Source of the DNA: a virus
DNA: 64,000 nucleotides
Reading direction: 5' to 3' (one strand)
IMG/VR virus record: IMGVR_UViG_3300036715_002535
Coordinates: 1 to 64,000 of that record
Shown: one piece after another, positions 17,393 to 25,328 of the stretch
Layout: every line of letters starts with the position of its first letter
Numbering within the stretch: the first letter of the stretch is position 1
Program-made: the position numbers and the translations under genes
The notes under the pieces: generated by a model
Databases searched by the model: none
Told to the model about the DNA's origin: nothing
Seen by the model: only the letters and a program-made list of their open reading frames with translations

Positions 17393-19429
17393 ATGACTTA
17401 CCTGGAAGACAAAACTTCTCCAGCGTTTCTGGGATCCCCTACCGCGCCAACACCGCCGGTAGGGGATAACTCCACGCGCTTAGCCACAACGGCTTTCGTA
17501 AAGAGCCAAGGTTATGCGAGTGGAACTACCTGCTGGAGTCTTTCCGGTAACGCAGGCACCACCTCAGCCAACTTCGTCGGAACTACTGATGCCCAGCCAA
17601 TCCGTTTCCGGGTCAATAACGTTGAGCAAGGTTGGCTAGATACCAATGGTGCACTTCGTCTTGGTAACCCCACGGTCGCTGGCATCAGTGGTTCCGAACG
17701 ACTTATTCTCAATGATGCAACTGGTAACTTCTCTGACTATTCCTTCGCGGTAGCTGGAAATGGTTGGCCGGTCATCAATCTGGGATCTTCGAACGGAACC
17801 CCTACGGCAAGAACTGCTTCAGCTGCAAACGGAAATCTGGGAACTTACAACTGGTGGGGCTACGATGGCACCACCTGGATTTCTGTTGCACAGTTCAACG
17901 TAAAAACAATTACGGTTGCCGCAGGATCTATCCCTTCTCAGGGTATCTGGACAATCAACGGCACTACGGTAATGACCATGACTTCGAGCTTGGTCAACTT
18001 CCCAGTGACCGCAACTGCCACTACCCCAGCAACTTCAGATAACACAACCAAGATTGCAACAACGGCATTCGTTAAGGATCAAGGGTACCTGACTGCGAAC
18101 CAGAGCATTACTCTTACAGGGGATGCTTCCGGTACAGGTACAACTACAATCCCAGTAGTTCTAGCAAACACCGGGGTAACTGCTGGAACTTATCAAGCGG
18201 TTACAGTAGACAGTAAAGGTCGGGTAACCGCTGGATCCAACCCAACCACGCTTGCAGGATATGGAATCACTGACGCAGTCTCCACCGCCTCCCCGGCTTT
18301 TACCGGAACTCCTACTGCACCTACTGCTGCGGTTGATACCAACACTACCCAGCTTGCAACAACGGCATTCGTAATTGCTCAGGTTGCAAGTGAAGGAATA
18401 AATCAGCCGATCGGGCAAATTGTTTTTGGTAATGCAACAAGTACCGGCCTTACTAGTTCTTCTAGCTTTACATGGAACGGTACAACCGGCCTTACCGCCG
18501 CGGGAAATGCAACCTTTGGTGGAACTGGAACCTTCTTCGGTGACTTGACCATCGGCGGTAAGCTCAAGCTACCTGCCATTGCAGACCCTTCCCCAGCACC
18601 GGCAGGTTCGGGTTACCTCTACGCAAAAACAGTTGCAGGTAGAGTCGTACCCAAGTGGATTGGACCTGCTGGAATTGATGAGATTCTTCAAGCTCACATT
18701 GGTCAGGACAAGATCAATACCTGGAGCCCTGCAGGTAACTCTACTGCGGTCTCAAACCTGTTCGGTGGTGCGGTTGCCTTTACTGCGGTGGGTACTGCAA
18801 CTGCCCGGAACGTGGCAACCACCAACATGGCAACCAGAACGAGGAGACTGGGCTATGTATCCTCAACAAGTGTGGGGTCCCTTACATCCATTCGAACTGC
18901 GGCAGCTCAGTACACTCTAGGAGTTCCAGGAACTCCAAACCTGGGCGGCTTCTTCCTGATCATCCGGTTCGTACCTTCAAATCCATCGGGACAAACCGGA
19001 GAAAGATTCTTTGCGGGTCTGTGGGCAACAACTTCAGCTCCCACAAACATTGAACCCAGCACCCAGACGAACTGCATTGGAGTTGCGCAGCTTTCCTCCT
19101 CAACCAACCTTCAAATAGTGTATGGTGGTTCAGTAGCTCAAGCAGCAATAGACCTCGGTTCGAATTTCCCTGGAAATACCCTTTCAGCGGATCTTTATGA
19201 GCTGATTCTCTTCACACCACCTAACGCCAACAATACGGTCTACTACAAGGTATCTCGTCTCAATACTGCGTTCGTTGCAGAGGGATCCTTAACAGCGGCA
19301 ACTCCAGGAACTCAGTTGCCACTCAATACCACTTTACTTTCAGGTCCGGTGATCTGGAAGTCAAATAATGCGCAGAGCGGTGCGGTTGCATTTGATTTGG
19401 TTAGTGCCTATATTGGAACGGATCAATAA
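17393..19429 (+). CDS. Second repetitive tail fibre (678 aa)
   Basis: It shares with the preceding fibre the N-terminal S-P-A-F-x-G-x-P-T-A-P-T-P ... LATTAFVKSQGY unit and the module GVTAGTYQAVTVDSKGRV. The C-terminal about 230 residues are unique and look like a globular receptor-binding or capping domain (GGFFLIIRFVPSNPSG, then DLYELILFTP). AAGGACAG precedes ATG 17393. It is the likely distal fibre, with the shared N-terminus as attachment and the unique end as specificity. Confidence 0.88.
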   Translation: MTYLEDKTSPAFLGSPTAPTPPVGDNSTRLATTAFVKSQGYASGTTCWSLSGNAGTTSANFVGTTDAQPIRFRVNNVEQGWLDTNGALRLGNPTVAGISGSERLILNDATGNFSDYSFAVAGNGWPVINLGSSNGTPTARTASAANGNLGTYNWWGYDGTTWISVAQFNVKTITVAAGSIPSQGIWTINGTTVMTMTSSLVNFPVTATATTPATSDNTTKIATTAFVKDQGYLTANQSITLTGDASGTGTTTIPVVLANTGVTAGTYQAVTVDSKGRVTAGSNPTTLAGYGITDAVSTASPAFTGTPTAPTAAVDTNTTQLATTAFVIAQVASEGINQPIGQIVFGNATSTGLTSSSSFTWNGTTGLTAAGNATFGGTGTFFGDLTIGGKLKLPAIADPSPAPAGSGYLYAKTVAGRVVPKWIGPAGIDEILQAHIGQDKINTWSPAGNSTAVSNLFGGAVAFTAVGTATARNVATTNMATRTRRLGYVSSTSVGSLTSIRTAAAQYTLGVPGTPNLGGFFLIIRFVPSNPSGQTGERFFAGLWATTSAPTNIEPSTQTNCIGVAQLSSSTNLQIVYGGSVAQAAIDLGSNFPGNTLSADLYELILFTPPNANNTVYYKVSRLNTAFVAEGSLTAATPGTQLPLNTTLLSGPVIWKSNNAQSGAVAFDLVSAYIGTDQ

Positions 19430-19857
19430 TGACCTACTCATACTTCCCAGACTACGGCTCGGTGATTAGAGATTCAGACCAGAAACTCATCACACCCTGT
19501 CAGAGTACTGCAGACCAGGATTTTCTGGACTATAAAGCGTGGGTTGATGCAGGAAATTCTCCGGCACCCCCACCGCCTGCATCCGAACTGGGTGCTGCGA
19601 AAGAAACCATCATTTCAGCAGTTCAAGCTCATATGGACTACACCGCAAGTCTTCGTGGATACGATTCCATCCTTTCTCTTTGCACCTACGCGAACTCCTC
19701 CATCCCACAGTTCAAGGCTGAAGGTCAGGCGGGGGTCAACTGGAGAGATCAGTGCTGGGCAATCGGATACGGCATCATGGCCGATGTGCTTCAAGGTAGG
19801 AGAGCAATGCCCACAGCCGAGCAAGTTCTAGCTGAGATGCCATCCATTGTCTGGTAA
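19429..19857 (+). CDS. Fibre-associated protein, possible fibre assembly factor (142 aa)
   Basis: It starts at ATG 19429, overlapping the fibre stop. The N-terminus is aromatic (MTYSYFPDYGSVI), then a Pro-rich linker (SPAPPPPASE), then a helical domain (MDYTASLRGYDSILSLCTYA, then GYGIMADVLQGRRAMPTAEQ). The C-terminal domain resembles the DUF4376-like region of phage fibre accessory proteins. Coupling to fibre genes supports an assembly or chaperone role. Confidence 0.55.
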   Translation: MTYSYFPDYGSVIRDSDQKLITPCQSTADQDFLDYKAWVDAGNSPAPPPPASELGAAKETIISAVQAHMDYTASLRGYDSILSLCTYANSSIPQFKAEGQAGVNWRDQCWAIGYGIMADVLQGRRAMPTAEQVLAEMPSIVW

Positions 19858-19867
19858 GGAGTTAGAA

Positions 19868-20899
19868 GTGAGCAACTACTCAGTTCTGCTATACAAGAAT
19901 ACGGATAACCCAGACGGCATTCCTGGGGATTGGCCGGCAACAGTGCAGCTTCTTCCGGATGATGTTCATACGGTAGATCCTCCACATCAGATCATGTCCG
20001 ATACCGAGTACAACGAGTATATCAACAGCCCCTTTCTGGCTTCTGCAATGGCTTCTTGGAAGAATGCCGAACAGGGTATTTTTAACCCCGTAGCGAAGAT
20101 TGTTGTAACAGAAGTTACTTGCGGACTTCCAAGCTCGAATCCAGCTTTTCCAATGTTTAAGTATGAGCCTAATACTGAAAGTTGTAAAGCTTCAAAAGTT
20201 CAGATGCTCGAGAATATGCCAGTCACGGTCAAAATTCTTATCCGGGATTTAACCGACAGCTACACTCTTCCAATTACAGATGGTTTCGCTCTACCAGTTC
20301 TGGGAGAGGGGATGCCAACCCAGCTTCTTTTCGTTTCCTTCGTGAACGGAGAAGCTATGGTTAACCTCGACCTTTCAAAAACGGGTGTTTACGAAATCAC
20401 CCAAGATGATCTGAATCGTGAACTCCCTTCGGATTCAACTTTTGCGTTTGATGGCATGAAGATCTACGTTCTGAAATCTACGGCACTGGTTGACAACCAA
20501 TCTCCAACATCCTTCATTATCACAGAAGAGATTGTTTGCGAGTTGCCGGAAGGGGATCCACGAAAAGCGGTCTTCTCCTTTACCCACACCGCAGAGAATA
20601 TTCCAGACGTAGTCAAGATGCTGGAAGGTACCCCGATCGTTGTTACCGTGGCTATCAAGGATCCAACTGGAACATCCATCATTCCAGTAAATGATAGCTT
20701 TGCGCTACCTATTACAGGTGAGGGTGTTCCAACTCAATTGATTCTTGTTCGTTTCGTTGATGGAATTGCAAGAATTAATCTCAAACTAGATGTTACAGGA
20801 TTGTACGAGATCAACCAGGACATCATCAATCGAGAGTTACCTGCAGGAGCCCATTTCAAATTCTGTGGTGTGAAACTTTATGTTCTCAAGGCCGGCTGA
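19868..20899 (+). CDS. Fibre-region protein with two internal repeats (343 aa)
   Basis: GTG 19868 has AAGGAG upstream. After an N-terminal fibre-accessory-like region (about residues 1-75) there are two tandem domains of about 115 residues. They share the patterns FALP[VI][LT]GEG[MV]PTQL, YEI[TN]QD and NRELP, and end with K-[IL]-YVLK. The second copy ends the protein. The duplication is old at DNA level. Not recognised as a named family; probably a tail or fibre component. Confidence 0.6.
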   Translation: MSNYSVLLYKNTDNPDGIPGDWPATVQLLPDDVHTVDPPHQIMSDTEYNEYINSPFLASAMASWKNAEQGIFNPVAKIVVTEVTCGLPSSNPAFPMFKYEPNTESCKASKVQMLENMPVTVKILIRDLTDSYTLPITDGFALPVLGEGMPTQLLFVSFVNGEAMVNLDLSKTGVYEITQDDLNRELPSDSTFAFDGMKIYVLKSTALVDNQSPTSFIITEEIVCELPEGDPRKAVFSFTHTAENIPDVVKMLEGTPIVVTVAIKDPTGTSIIPVNDSFALPITGEGVPTQLILVRFVDGIARINLKLDVTGLYEINQDIINRELPAGAHFKFCGVKLYVLKAG

Positions 20900-20907
20900 G
20901 GTAAACC

Positions 20908-21306
20908 ATGATTGCTAAAGAAACTCCAGCTGCAGTTCTGGCAAACGTGCTGAATGTGATCAAAGAGAGGGAAGTTCGAATCAAGGTCATGAAGGAACTC
21001 AAGTCCTTGGTCAAGCCGGATGCTCCAATCTTCATTCAGGTCTACGAAGGTAACCGAACCGGAGTAGGGGTTGTCACTTCGAAGGGTTGGCAGGAGAACC
21101 GCCCTCTCAAGGATTACGAATCTGAAATCCACGAAGCGTTCGGCGGTGGCCGCAAGACGAATGGAATGTTCGTAATCAATGCCAGCTCAAAGGTCTGCAA
21201 GAGAAACGAAGATGGAACCGTCACGATCCAGCTTCCCTCTGGTAAGACGAAGGTCAGTTACCAGTTTGCAAGAGATCTGGTCATCGGTCTCATTGATGTC
21301 CTGTAA
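20908..21306 (+). CDS. Hypothetical protein (132 aa)
   Basis: Not recognised. ATG 20908 follows the previous stop by 8 bases. It is a small mixed alpha/beta protein with FIQVYEGNRTGVGVVTSKGW in the middle. It ends with a helix followed by Val-Leu, just before the HNH gene. Confidence 0.55.
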   Translation: MIAKETPAAVLANVLNVIKEREVRIKVMKELKSLVKPDAPIFIQVYEGNRTGVGVVTSKGWQENRPLKDYESEIHEAFGGGRKTNGMFVINASSKVCKRNEDGTVTIQLPSGKTKVSYQFARDLVIGLIDVL

Positions 21307-21315
21307 AGGGAAGAG

Positions 21316-21696
21316 ATGCTCAAGCATATTCTCAATGTTGCAAAATCCTTAGTTCGAGAACACATCACTAAGGCTACCACCCGTAGCAATGCTTGGGCCT
21401 CTATTCGTAAAGCCCATCTGAAGAAAAACCCTACCTGCGCAGCGTGCGGTGGAACCCAATTTCTTCAGGTTCATCACAAAGAACCTTTTCACCTGGATCC
21501 TTCAAAAGAATTGGATCTGACAAATCTCATCACTCTGTGTATGGGTGAATACGAGTGCCACTTGAAGATTGGTCATGGGGATAATTTCAAAGCGTATAAT
21601 CCAACGGTTGAGCCAGATTCAGAAACAGTCCGGACCCGTCCGGACAGGCGTTTCGAGATTAATGAGTTAGCAGAGAAGAATAGAAAGACTCTCTAA
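21316..21696 (+). CDS. HNH endonuclease (126 aa)
   Basis: HNH nuclease with structural zinc: CAACGG (about residues 40-45), then LQVHHKEPF (catalytic His pair), LDLTNLITLC (Asn) and ECHLKIGHG (last His). The N-terminus is a basic helix. Free-standing HNH genes in phages are either homing nucleases or packaging-associated nucleases. Here it is between fibre and nucleotide-metabolism genes, far from the terminase, so a homing or intergenic role is more likely. Confidence 0.88.
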   Translation: MLKHILNVAKSLVREHITKATTRSNAWASIRKAHLKKNPTCAACGGTQFLQVHHKEPFHLDPSKELDLTNLITLCMGEYECHLKIGHGDNFKAYNPTVEPDSETVRTRPDRRFEINELAEKNRKTL

Positions 21697-21714
21697 GATC
21701 TCGGTTAAATACTC

Positions 21715-22119
21715 ATGCGAATATACTTGAGCCAGCCTTTTGCCGGGTACACTAACTTCTCCGGTCTCCTCTCTCAGTTCAAACGATTCATCGAAAATCA
21801 GGGTGGGTGGGAAACCTCGGACCCTTTGGATTTCGACATCACCGGCTTGACTGACGGTCAAGTCGTACAGTTAGATGTGGACCACGTTTCCAACTGCGAT
21901 CTCATCCTAGTTGATCTCTCTACCCCTAATTTGGGTGGTGGAGTTTGGGGTGAACTGTACCACGCTTACAAGCTGGGGATTCCTATCGTGGTGATCTGCC
22001 CAGACAATGCGTGGGATAGTCCCTGGATTCGATTCCACTCAACCCATAGATTCAGAACCGGAGATACTTTCGTAGAGGAAATCTTCGAAGTCTGCAAGAA
22101 GCTCACGGAGAAAAAGTGA
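21715..22119 (+). CDS. Nucleoside 2-deoxyribosyltransferase-like protein (134 aa)
   Basis: It begins MRIYLSQPFAGYTNF, with the usual beta-strand plus loop for nucleoside binding. The catalytic-region pattern CDLILVDLSTPNLGGGVWGELYHAYKLG has the D-L-S and G-x-W-G-E elements of the nucleoside 2-deoxyribosyltransferase family (the Glu is the usual nucleophile), then IPIVVICPDN. Such enzymes swap bases on deoxynucleosides. It overlaps the dNMP-kinase-like gene by four bases, suggesting joint action in nucleotide supply or modified-base handling. Confidence 0.65.
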   Translation: MRIYLSQPFAGYTNFSGLLSQFKRFIENQGGWETSDPLDFDITGLTDGQVVQLDVDHVSNCDLILVDLSTPNLGGGVWGELYHAYKLGIPIVVICPDNAWDSPWIRFHSTHRFRTGDTFVEEIFEVCKKLTEKK

Positions 22120-22625
22120 AGATTGGATTCATTGGACAGATGCGGGCCGGCAAGGATACCGCAGCAGACTACCTTCGTGACATGCACCACGGTCAGATCA
22201 TGAAATTCGCAGATCCGATCTACGAGATTCAGAACTTTGCTTACAAGGTCACTGGCTTCCCGAAGGAGAAGGACCGCCATCTTCTTCAGTGGATTGGAAC
22301 CGAGTGGGGCAGGACCAAGGATCCAGACATCTGGGTCAAAGTTCTAGAGCGTCGTCTGAATGTTATGAGAGATGATTGCGAAGTGTATATTACGGATGTT
22401 CGCTTCCCGAATGAGATCACCATGCTCAAGAAGCAGGGTTTTACCATAGTGATGATCTACGCAGATGATGAGATCCGGGTGGCACGTGGAGCTACCCACG
22501 AAACCCATGTCTCAGAAGCATATTCTCGTACCTGCGAGGACTATGATTTCCGGATTGAAAATAATGGAACGAGGGAAGAATTCTATAGCAGACTGGAAGG
22601 TCTGCTGAAGGAGTTAGCAGCATGA
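22116..22625 (+). CDS. Deoxynucleoside monophosphate kinase-like P-loop protein (169 aa)
   Basis: The P-loop GQMRAGKDT (residues 7-15) is followed by FADPIYEI (nucleobase/lid-region type) and TDVRFPNEI (about 88-96), all characteristic of phage dNMP kinases of the T4 gp1 type. GTG 22116 overlaps the previous stop. It would phosphorylate dNMPs to dNDPs, possibly including a modified nucleotide. Confidence 0.7.
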   Translation: MKIGFIGQMRAGKDTAADYLRDMHHGQIMKFADPIYEIQNFAYKVTGFPKEKDRHLLQWIGTEWGRTKDPDIWVKVLERRLNVMRDDCEVYITDVRFPNEITMLKKQGFTIVMIYADDEIRVARGATHETHVSEAYSRTCEDYDFRIENNGTREEFYSRLEGLLKELAA

Positions 22626-23698
22626 CCGCCTTCTATGCGAACGACCTACCAGAATCCAAGGCGATGTTCTGGGAACTTGATTCCTATCTTGAGGGAATCG
22701 AACTGAATGAACTGGAACTGGAAGCCGGGAACCTCCTCCTGCAATCCTTTGGCTCCCGTTCCATCTACCCGGCTATCTCTAGCATCCTCGAAGGTAAGAT
22801 GGTGGAAGATGATCGAGCCGATCGTGGTGAGCATCCAGCTGATCTAGTGATCCTAGGCTACAGCCAGCATAACAGTTGGCTGGAAGAAAGAATCATCGCA
22901 ATGACTTTCCGCTACAAGGAAATTCGGAAACACTTCAGCAAGTATCAAATGGATGGTTTCCTTCAACACTACTTCGCTTTACATGCTTTCTACCTTACCC
23001 GTATGATGGGACTGCAGATTCGTCTCAGCCAGTTTCTTCTGCAGGTTGAGGACTACATGGAGACCCCTTCTGCAATCCATACCCTCAAGTCGATGGATGA
23101 CCTCCTGGGGAATCAGATCTCCTGTTCGACCTCCAAAGAGGCGATCAGCAACCTCCTTCGAATTTTCTATGGCAACGCCCTGATCATGGGACTTCGGTTC
23201 ATTGGCTATTTCGAGAAGAATGAGGTTGAAGAGTCCTTCCAGTTCTTCCTCAATAACCTACCCGAAACCGAAGAGTCTGAATCAAAATTGGCTTTGGCAC
23301 ACCTAGATACCCTTCCCATCTTCCGTAAATGGTACCGTGATGAAGGTGAGAACCCCTTTAGTCAGGGACTTCTGAACAACGTTGTAAAGGCCATCCCCAC
23401 TCCCACCTTGCCCCTAGTACTAGACCTGGAAAGGGTGGTACCTGCCAGTGATCCGGATGGAACCGAACGGAAAACCCAGCCGGCTCCAAAGCCCAAGCCA
23501 GAAAAGAAGGCCGCAGCTAAACCAGGACCAAAGCCCAAACCAAAGAAGGAAGAGAAGCCCCATGTGGAAGAGGTAGTGGTAACCCATTCAAGTGAACCTC
23601 TAGCTGTAACCCCACCTCTTGCACCTGGTCAAGAGATGACCGTTACCGTTGAACCTCCAGCAGAGAACTTTCTGGCTTGGATGGCGACTCAAGGATGA
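22622..23698 (+). CDS. Hypothetical helical protein with Pro/Lys-rich tail (358 aa)
   Basis: Not recognised. It is coupled to the kinase gene by ATGA. Residues 1-255 are predicted helical and acidic. Residues about 280-320 are a low-complexity Pro/Lys/Glu segment (KPKPEKKAAAKPGPKPKPKK). The C-terminal end is a short conserved-looking LAWMATQG. A flexible linker with a terminal peptide suggests binding to a partner; function unknown. Confidence 0.6.
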   Translation: MTAFYANDLPESKAMFWELDSYLEGIELNELELEAGNLLLQSFGSRSIYPAISSILEGKMVEDDRADRGEHPADLVILGYSQHNSWLEERIIAMTFRYKEIRKHFSKYQMDGFLQHYFALHAFYLTRMMGLQIRLSQFLLQVEDYMETPSAIHTLKSMDDLLGNQISCSTSKEAISNLLRIFYGNALIMGLRFIGYFEKNEVEESFQFFLNNLPETEESESKLALAHLDTLPIFRKWYRDEGENPFSQGLLNNVVKAIPTPTLPLVLDLERVVPASDPDGTERKTQPAPKPKPEKKAAAKPGPKPKPKKEEKPHVEEVVVTHSSEPLAVTPPLAPGQEMTVTVEPPAENFLAWMATQG

Positions 23699-23722
23699 AC
23701 CTTCAACTCCACATCTGTAATC

Positions 23723-23728
23723 TATAAT
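23723..23728 (+). promoter_or_regulatory. TATAAT -10 box candidate
   Basis: TATAAT lies 18 bases before ATG 23746, in the short intergenic gap after 23698. A TTCAAC at 23702-23707 is 15 bp upstream and could be a poor -35. Confidence 0.35.
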
Positions 23729-23745
23729 AGAAGGGTGGAGTGACA

Positions 23746-24525
23746 ATGGACCCGAAATCTCTAAAGGTCAATTTTCAGTTACAGACCTTTGCGTATGGTC
23801 AGTACATCGAGAACGATTATTCGGTCAAGACACGCGTTCTTCGTTTGGATCTACGTCTGCCTTGGTCCTCGACTCAAAACGACATCGAAACCGATGCCCT
23901 ATACTATCTGAACCTTGCAACGAACTACATCCCTGAAGCGAACTTCAGCATGGGTATTTGGTATTCGGACAATGCAATCGTTCGAGTGGAAGCGGGTCTC
24001 ATTCAGCTCAAGACCAAGAACATGCCCCAACAGATGCAGCCCATGAATAGCATTCGTGGTCGCATGTCGAATCTTTCCATCGACCGCCATTTGACTAAGG
24101 GCATAGTACCTAGCACCTTAAACACTCCAAGTGGTCACACACCAGGCGCCAGGGAAGTAAGTGCTTACCAGGTCCCCTTCTCCTTTCAACTGAAACCCTA
24201 TCTTATGACCCTTGAATTAGAGTTCAAAGATTCGTGGTGGAAATTGAGCGATGAAAAGAAGAACAAGTTCCTCGTTGGACTTGATGAATACGCTGACAAG
24301 AATATGCCGGAAGTCAATACAGTTCTGGTTGATACCCCACTATCGTCCACGCCCCATACCCTCTGCATCTATGCAAATCACTACACGGATCTTCAGATTT
24401 TTGCGGCAGCAATTAGATCCTTACCTATCGCAGAACATCTAGTAGATCCAACAAAGATCCTTATTTGCAACCACACCAAGGTCCAGGTCATTGAGAGACC
24501 GCATGAGTGGGTACGAAGAGGATAG
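23746..24525 (+). CDS. Hypothetical protein (259 aa)
   Basis: Not recognised. I chose ATG 23746 with GGTGGAG upstream. The protein looks beta-rich in its first half (VLRLDLRLPW) and contains SWWKLSDEKKNKFLVGLDEYA near residue 165. It is the penultimate gene of the rightward late block. Confidence 0.5.
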   Translation: MDPKSLKVNFQLQTFAYGQYIENDYSVKTRVLRLDLRLPWSSTQNDIETDALYYLNLATNYIPEANFSMGIWYSDNAIVRVEAGLIQLKTKNMPQQMQPMNSIRGRMSNLSIDRHLTKGIVPSTLNTPSGHTPGAREVSAYQVPFSFQLKPYLMTLELEFKDSWWKLSDEKKNKFLVGLDEYADKNMPEVNTVLVDTPLSSTPHTLCIYANHYTDLQIFAAAIRSLPIAEHLVDPTKILICNHTKVQVIERPHEWVRRG

Positions 24526-24571
24526 AAAAAAGTTACTCTAAAATAATTTGTGGATCCTCATTTTTACTAGT

Positions 24572-24577
24572 TATAAT
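24572..24577 (+). promoter_or_regulatory. TATAATT-type -10 box candidate
   Basis: TATAAT followed by T, 19 bases before ATG 24596, between two rightward genes. TTGTGG at 24548-24553 with an 18-bp spacer may serve as a weak -35. Confidence 0.35.
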
Positions 24578-24595
24578 TCTAATGAGGATTTATTC

Positions 24596-25276
24596 ATGTC
24601 GGTTCGTATTCGAATCCATCTCGCAACGGACCTCCCACCGGTGGTCTTGCAGACGGTTAAAGAATGCCTTCGACTTCTAGGCGCAACAGATCTGTACGTT
24701 CCTCGGTTCCGAATTGCGAACCATCTTCACGTAAAGTGGAATGGTCTCTGCACTCACATTCAAGATGAACCTACAACTACCATCACTCTTCAAAAGAGAA
24801 TCCTGAACGATGAGAGAACCTGCGCGAGAGTGGTAGCTCACGAGATGTGCCATCACGTGGAGTTCCTTCGGGATCCTATGCTGAGGGAAGAGGGGCACGG
24901 ACCTACCTTCTTGAAGTACGCAGAGATCATCAACGCGGCTCTGGGTGCGAATTTCGTCACAACCGAATCCGACAAAGACTACGTGATCAACAATACGAAG
25001 GACTTTTACGTTCTCATCTTCCCAGTTCAAGATGGAAAGTTCGCTTGGCAGGTGGCAGGTCGTTTGACCAAGGACATGGAAGACTACGTTCGCATGTGCA
25101 AGTTCCGGTACGTGTGTAAGTTCTTCAAGACGAAAGATCGTCGTCTCTGGAGAACCCCGAACCTCGGAGCAGACAAGAACTATCTCACGATGCAGAACAA
25201 CTCCGAGATCCAGAAGATCCTAAAAGATCTGTACGGTGCAAGAGTTATGAGCGGGGTAGATCCGGACGCAGCCTAA
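24596..25276 (+). CDS. SprT/zincin-like metalloprotein (226 aa)
   Basis: The zinc-protease motif is VAHEMCHHVEF (HExxH, about residues 79-85), followed by EEGHGPTFLKYA containing a third His, the layout of SprT-like and WLM-type metalloproteins. The C-terminal part contains two Cys (about 164 and 172) in MCKFRYVCKFF, weaker than a usual zinc ribbon. ATG 24596 has GAGGA upstream. A role in protein turnover or in opening DNA-protein crosslinks is known for the family; the phage role is unknown. Confidence 0.7.
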   Translation: MSVRIRIHLATDLPPVVLQTVKECLRLLGATDLYVPRFRIANHLHVKWNGLCTHIQDEPTTTITLQKRILNDERTCARVVAHEMCHHVEFLRDPMLREEGHGPTFLKYAEIINAALGANFVTTESDKDYVINNTKDFYVLIFPVQDGKFAWQVAGRLTKDMEDYVRMCKFRYVCKFFKTKDRRLWRTPNLGADKNYLTMQNNSEIQKILKDLYGARVMSGVDPDAA

Positions 25277-25291
25277 AGAATTTTGAACAGG

Positions 25292-25328
25292 AAAAGGGAG
25301 GATCTTTCGATCCCCCCTTTTTTTTCTT
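25292..25328. terminator. Bidirectional intrinsic terminator between convergent genes
   Basis: A stem of GGGAGGATC (25296-25304) and GATCCCCCC (25309-25317), one mismatch, with a four-base loop. Eight T follow on the plus strand and four T on the minus strand. Read from the minus strand the loop is GAAA, a stable tetraloop. It sits 16 bases after the rightward gene and touches the end of the leftward fibre gene. Confidence 0.9.
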
